DNA of 5,527 nucleotides from JBBRLG01 sp038231495 (GTDB lineage: Bacteria > Planctomycetota > Planctomycetia > Gemmatales > Gemmataceae), in NCBI GenBank assembly GCA_038231495.1, contig JBBRLG010000497.1, forward strand, positions 1 through 5,527, read 5' to 3'. Numbering within the stretch: position 1 is the first letter of the stretch; each line of letters begins with the position of its first letter. The notes beneath the pieces were generated by a model. That model did not search any database, was not told the DNA's origin, and worked only from the letters and a program-made list of their open reading frames with translations. Below, in pieces: positions 1 through 3,469 of this stretch. The position numbers were made by a program, and so were the translations under genes.

Positions 1-80
1 CCCTACCCCCCCTTCGTAAGGGGGGGAGTGAACGGTTACACCCTTTTTTGTGCAAAGCCCCCCCCAAGGGGAGAGGGGAG
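1..80. repeat. Two C-run/G-run intergenic elements, the first a perfect hairpin
   Basis: The first element is a perfect 9-bp inverted repeat: seven C plus TT at 6-14, a 3-base loop (15-17), then AA plus seven G at 18-26. A second, imperfect relative follows: eight C at 58-65, AA, then G-runs at 68-71 and 75-78. A six-T run lies at 44-49, but it is 17 bases after the first stem, so this is not a textbook intrinsic terminator. Similar C-run/G-run elements are, from memory, scattered between genes of some planctomycetes; the role is unknown. The element could end transcription of a gene left of the window or simply be a dispersed palindrome. The hairpin is seen directly; function is not. Confidence 0.55.
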
Positions 81-142
81 CAAGAAAGGTGATATCCCTA
101 TTTGTTTGCCGCATGCCATTCTTCCCGGCGTCCGAACGCCCC

Positions 143-171
143 TTGACGGCCCTCCGGGCGCGGGCTAGAAA
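143..171 (+). promoter_or_regulatory. Putative sigma-70-type promoter for purA
   Basis: A -35 candidate TTGACG (143-148, 5 of 6 consensus bases) is separated by exactly 17 bases from a -10 candidate TAGAAA (166-171, 4 of 6, followed by an A/T-rich stretch that stands out in this GC-rich sequence). Transcription would start near 178, giving a leader of about 145 bases before purA. It is the best promoter match seen in the noncoding parts of the window and sits where a promoter for purA and the genes behind it is expected. No experimental support; a chance match is possible. Confidence 0.45.
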
Positions 172-204
172 AATAGGGTAGTTCGGAACCATGAATCGTT
201 GACG

Positions 205-235
205 GCCTGCGGCCCTGGGGTCTCAGGCATTTTTT
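205..235 (+). terminator. Hairpin with T-tract in the purA leader (terminator- or attenuator-like)
   Basis: GCCTG (205-209) pairs with CAGGC (224-228), followed by A and six T (230-235), the form of a weak intrinsic terminator. Two competing hairpins overlap it: GGCC-TGC-GGCC (204-214) and CCTG/CAGG (214-217 with 224-227, 6-base loop). It lies about 27 bases after the expected transcription start and about 86 bases before the purA start codon, where an attenuator would lie. The stem is only 5 bp with a 14-base loop, so termination may be weak or absent. It might instead end an upstream transcript. Confidence 0.25.
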
Positions 236-321
236 ATGTTCCTTCGCACCCGCACGGGCCGCCTCGCCACGGTTGGCTGCGTCTCCGCGACACCGGCGCC
301 CGGCGGGGTAGGTGAATAGTA

Positions 322-1614
322 ATGGGCGGCACCTGCGTCGTCGGTCTGCAATGGGGTGACGAGGCCAAGGGCAAGATCGTCGATCTGCTCACCGGCGATC
401 ACGATTTCGTCGTCCGCTACAACGGCGGGGCCAACGCCGGCCACACCGTCGTCAGCGGCGACCAAACCTTCAAACTGTCCCTGCTCCCCACCGGCGTCTT
501 GCGGCCCAACGTCAAAGCCGTCATCGGCAACGGCGTCGTCGTCTACCCGCCGCGGTTCATCGAGGAGGTCGGCAACCTCCGCGCCGCCGGCATCCCGGTC
601 GGCGACAACCTGTTGCTGAGCGACCACGCTCACGTCATCTTTCCCTACCACATCGAGGAAGAGCGGCTGAACGAGTCGTCGCCGTCCGGCGGGGCCCTCG
701 GCACCACCGGCCGCGGCATCGGGCCGTGCTACCAGGACAAGGTCGGCCGCACCTGTGCCGTCCGCGTCGGCGAACTACTGTACCCCGACCATCTGCGCGC
801 ACGGCTGAAGGTCATCGTCGAGCGCAAGAACCGCATGTTGCGCGGCCTGTCGCCGGAGGCCCGCACCTTCGACGCCGAGGCGCTTTATCACGATTACCTG
901 CAAACCGCCGCCGTGCTGCGGCCGCACATTGCCGACACCACCCGGCTGTTGCTCGACGCCGTGAAGCAGGGCAAACGCATCCTGTTCGAGGCGGCGCAGG
1001 GCAGCCTGCTCGACGTGGACCACGGGTCGTACCCTTACGTCACCAGCTCTAACAGCTCGACCACGGGCGTGTGGAGCGGTTCGGGCGTGCCGGCACGCTA
1101 CCTGGACCGGGTCGTCGGCGTCATCAAGGCGTATGGCACGCGCGTCGGCAACGGCCCCTTCCCGACCGAGTTGACCGACGGCCCCGATGGCATCGGCGAA
1201 CGCATCCGCAAGACGGGCCGCGAGTACGGCACGGTGACGGGCCGGCCGCGGCGCTGCGGCTGGTTCGACGCAGTGGCCACGCGCTACACCGCGGCGTTGG
1301 CCGGCACCGACGAGTTGGCCGTCATGCTGCTCGACGTGCTCAGCGGCCTGGACGAAATTCGCATTGCCACAACCTATGAGCTAGACGGCGAGCGGATCGA
1401 CTACTTCCCCAGCGACGCCTTTCTGCTGGCGCGGTGCAAGCCGGTATACGAGACGCTGCCGGGCTGGCGCGAGGACGTGGCCGGGGCGAAAAAGCTGACC
1501 GACCTGCCCACGGCGGCGCGGCGCTATGTGGACCGGCTGGCGGAACTGCACTGTTTGCCGGTGTCGGTCGTCTCGGTCGGGCCGGACCGGGCGCAGACGA
1601 TTTTCTGCCGGTGA
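322..1614 (+). CDS. purA: Adenylosuccinate synthetase (PurA)
   Basis: A cytosolic enzyme that joins aspartate to IMP using GTP, making adenylosuccinate, the first committed step from IMP to AMP. At 430 residues it has the normal family length and is complete. Visible landmarks: QWGDEAKGK (10-18) with catalytic Asp13, NAGH with catalytic His41, GTTGRGIGP (127-135), DK at 139-140 and Arg143 as in the E. coli enzyme, the LLDVDHGSYPYVTSSN block (229-244), AYGTRVGNGPFPTEL (270-284), TGRPRRCGWFD (306-316), and the C-terminal VGPDRAQTI. Two departures are odd: the usual GDEGKGK reads GDEAKGK, and the guanine-contact T/NKxD motif reads MLLD (335-338), keeping Asp but losing Lys. The start is fixed by an in-frame TGA at 313-315; AGGTGA at 310-315 is a reasonable ribosome site. 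It is probably the first gene of a transcript continuing into uppS. Identification is secure. Confidence 0.97.
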   Translation: MGGTCVVGLQWGDEAKGKIVDLLTGDHDFVVRYNGGANAGHTVVSGDQTFKLSLLPTGVLRPNVKAVIGNGVVVYPPRFIEEVGNLRAAGIPVGDNLLLSDHAHVIFPYHIEEERLNESSPSGGALGTTGRGIGPCYQDKVGRTCAVRVGELLYPDHLRARLKVIVERKNRMLRGLSPEARTFDAEALYHDYLQTAAVLRPHIADTTRLLLDAVKQGKRILFEAAQGSLLDVDHGSYPYVTSSNSSTTGVWSGSGVPARYLDRVVGVIKAYGTRVGNGPFPTELTDGPDGIGERIRKTGREYGTVTGRPRRCGWFDAVATRYTAALAGTDELAVMLLDVLSGLDEIRIATTYELDGERIDYFPSDAFLLARCKPVYETLPGWREDVAGAKKLTDLPTAARRYVDRLAELHCLPVSVVSVGPDRAQTIFCR

Positions 1615-1674
1615 TATACCTCCGCTCTCCTCAAAAGGTGAGGGAAGTAAGACCGAAACACCAATCCCGACATC

Positions 1675-2451
1675 ATGGATCAACCGCCGACCACCTCCCG
1701 ATTCGACGCCGCCACGCTGGAGCGGTTGGCCGCGGCCGGCCTCGACCCGGCGCGATTGCCGGCCCACGTCGCCGTCATCATGGACGGCAACGGCCGTTGG
1801 GCACGGCAACGCGGCCTGCCGCGCGTCGAGGGCCACGCCCGCGGCGTCCATAGCGTTCGCGCCACCGTCGAAGAGTGCTGCGAGCTTGGCATCCGCCAGC
1901 TGACGCTGTATTGCTTCAGCAGCGAAAACTGGAAACGGCCGCAGAAAGAACTCGACTTCCTCATGACGCTGCTCGAACAGTACCTCATTGAGGAGCGGGC
2001 CGAAATCCTGCGCGAGAACATTCGCTTTTGCACCATCGGCCGCCGCGACGGCCTGTCGCCCGCCGTGCTCCGGCAGATCGACGAGAATATCCGGCTCAGT
2101 GCGCTTAACACCGGCCTGGTGCTGTGCCTGGCGATTAACTACGGCAGCCGTACCGAAATCGTGGACGCCTTTCGTAAGCTGGCGCAAGCGGTTCAACAAG
2201 GCATCCTCGACCCGGCCGCCATCGACGAAGCCGCGATCGGCAACGCCCTGGACACGGCGGGGATGCCCGACCCGGACTTGCTGATCCGCACGGCAGGCGA
2301 GATGCGCGTGAGCAATTTCCTTTTGTGGCAGATTTCGTATGCCGAACTGTGGGTTACGGAACGCTGCTGGCCGGACTTCGACCGCGACACCTTGCGGCAG
2401 GCGTTCCGCGACTATGCCCAACGGGAGCGGCGCTTCGGCGGGCTGAAGTGA
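1675..2451 (+). CDS. uppS: Undecaprenyl diphosphate synthase (cis-prenyltransferase, UppS)
   Basis: A soluble, membrane-associated enzyme that extends farnesyl diphosphate with isopentenyl units in cis configuration to undecaprenyl diphosphate, the lipid carrier for peptidoglycan and other envelope glycans. The 258 residues include every hallmark: HVAVIMDGNGRWA (31-43) with catalytic Asp37, CFSSENWKRP (80-89), DLLIRTAGE (201-209), RVSNFLLWQ (211-219), Glu224 and the terminal ERRFGG. Against the E. coli enzyme these sit at a constant offset of 11 residues (Asp26, Arg77, Arg194, Arg200, Ser202, Glu213), so the active site is intact and only the poorly conserved N-terminus is longer. The ATG at 1675 lacks a Shine-Dalgarno; the nearest purine-rich stretch (1634-1647) is about 28 bases away. 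A later start at or near Val32 would remove conserved residues, so 1675 is preferred. It lies 60 bases after purA and 43 before cdsA, its usual partner. Confidence 0.97.
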   Translation: MDQPPTTSRFDAATLERLAAAGLDPARLPAHVAVIMDGNGRWARQRGLPRVEGHARGVHSVRATVEECCELGIRQLTLYCFSSENWKRPQKELDFLMTLLEQYLIEERAEILRENIRFCTIGRRDGLSPAVLRQIDENIRLSALNTGLVLCLAINYGSRTEIVDAFRKLAQAVQQGILDPAAIDEAAIGNALDTAGMPDPDLLIRTAGEMRVSNFLLWQISYAELWVTERCWPDFDRDTLRQAFRDYAQRERRFGGLK

Positions 2452-2494
2452 ATCGGCGTTCCCGGTCGGCGACTGAAGGGACGTTATTGCTTTC

Positions 2495-3370
2495 ATGAAG
2501 CCCCCCGGCGGCGAGTATCAGACGCGCATCTGGATCGGCACCCTGATGGCCGCGCTCACGGCCGCCATGCTCGTCGCCGACCCCTGGCTGGCGGACTGGC
2601 ACCCGTTTCTGCTGCTGTTCTTCCTCATCCTGGCCCCCCTCTCCTGCTCGGAACTGCTCGGCCTCCTGGGTCCGGGCCGCCGACCGCTGCCGTGGCTCTG
2701 CCATACCGGCGTACTGCTGCTCCTGCTCGGCAACTGGCCGGCCCACCTTTGGCGCGAGACCTACTGGCCTTTCCCCGACGCCTGGCAAACGTTGTTCCAC
2801 CTGTTCGCGCTCGTAATCCTGGCCGCTTTTTGCGTCGAGATGGCGACGTTCCGCGAGCCGGGCGGTTCGGTCGCGCGCATCGCCCTGACGGTCTGGATCG
2901 TCGCCTACCTGGGCGTCCTGCCGAGTTTCCTGGCCCAACTACGCTGGCTGCCATCGTCGGAGGCGTACCCCGCGCGCGGCGTCACGGCGATGGCTTTGGC
3001 GATCTTCGTGCCCAAGGTCTGTGACATCGGTGCGTACTTCACCGGGCGTTTGCTGGGCCGCACGCCGATGACGCCGGTGCTCAGTCCTAAAAAGACCTGG
3101 GAGGGTCTGGCCGGCGGCCTGGCCCTGGCCACGCTGTTCGCCGTGACGCTGAACTATTTCTTCCCGGTGCTGCCCAACGCCCTGTTTGCCGCGGGCTTCG
3201 GTTTCACGGTGGGCAGCGCTGGCGTTCTGGGCGACCTGGCGGAATCGCTCGTCAAGCGCGACTGCCGGCAGAAGGACGCCTCGAAAATGCTGCCCGCCTT
3301 CGGCGGCGTGCTGGACGTGGTGGACTCAATCGTGTTCGCGGCGCCGGTGGCGTATTGGTGGCTGCGGTAA
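2495..3370 (+). CDS. cdsA: Phosphatidate cytidylyltransferase (CDP-diacylglycerol synthase, CdsA)
   Basis: An integral inner-membrane enzyme converting CTP and phosphatidic acid to CDP-diacylglycerol, the precursor of all major bacterial phospholipids. The 291 residues are mostly hydrophobic, with about eight likely membrane segments (roughly 12-30, 36-58, 68-86, 98-116, 126-146, 162-180, 205-248 as two, and 277-290). The C-terminal half holds the family core: PKVCDIGAYFTGRLLGR (173-189), SPKKTWEG (197-204), and the CDS signature SLVKRD...KDASK...FGGVLDVVDS (251-278). The signature is a variant: the usual P-G-H/F-G-G reads PAFGG, and the Arg of DRxDS is Val, but both metal-binding Asp residues (274, 277) remain. 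GAAGGGA at 2475-2481 is a possible though distant (13-base) ribosome site. It directly follows uppS, a very common pairing in bacteria. The substrate is inferred from family; identification is strong. Confidence 0.95.
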   Translation: MKPPGGEYQTRIWIGTLMAALTAAMLVADPWLADWHPFLLLFFLILAPLSCSELLGLLGPGRRPLPWLCHTGVLLLLLGNWPAHLWRETYWPFPDAWQTLFHLFALVILAAFCVEMATFREPGGSVARIALTVWIVAYLGVLPSFLAQLRWLPSSEAYPARGVTAMALAIFVPKVCDIGAYFTGRLLGRTPMTPVLSPKKTWEGLAGGLALATLFAVTLNYFFPVLPNALFAAGFGFTVGSAGVLGDLAESLVKRDCRQKDASKMLPAFGGVLDVVDSIVFAAPVAYWWLR

Positions 3371-3469
3371 GTGCGCGGTGTCGGGTATTTGACGCCTCCG
3401 TGAACACGCCTTGAACTTCCCGTGTCGTTGCGTTATGCAAATCCCGCTGTTTTCACCCAGGGACCGACG

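Noticed and set aside
191..202. Three-codon upstream ORF (ATG AAT CGT TGA) in the purA leader
   Set aside because: Too short to judge and without a ribosome site; expected by chance.
1628..1644. Small hairpin CCTC/GAGG between purA and uppS, possible terminator
   Set aside because: Only four Watson-Crick pairs plus a possible wobble, a 7-base loop and no T-run after it. Not enough to claim termination.
1381..2496. Long minus-strand open frame (371 codons) across the end of purA and all of uppS
   Set aside because: It lies antisense to two secure genes with full family motifs. Long antisense frames are expected in GC-rich coding DNA, and its translation shows no recognisable domain and low-complexity composition.
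3389..3439. Possible promoter between cdsA and phoH (TTGACG at 3389, TTGAAC at 3411 with TATGCA at 3434)
   Set aside because: TTGACG has no fair -10 at 16-18 bases, and the TTGAAC/TATGCA pair matches only 4 of 6 and 3 of 6 bases. The 99-base gap could hold a promoter but these matches do not support one.
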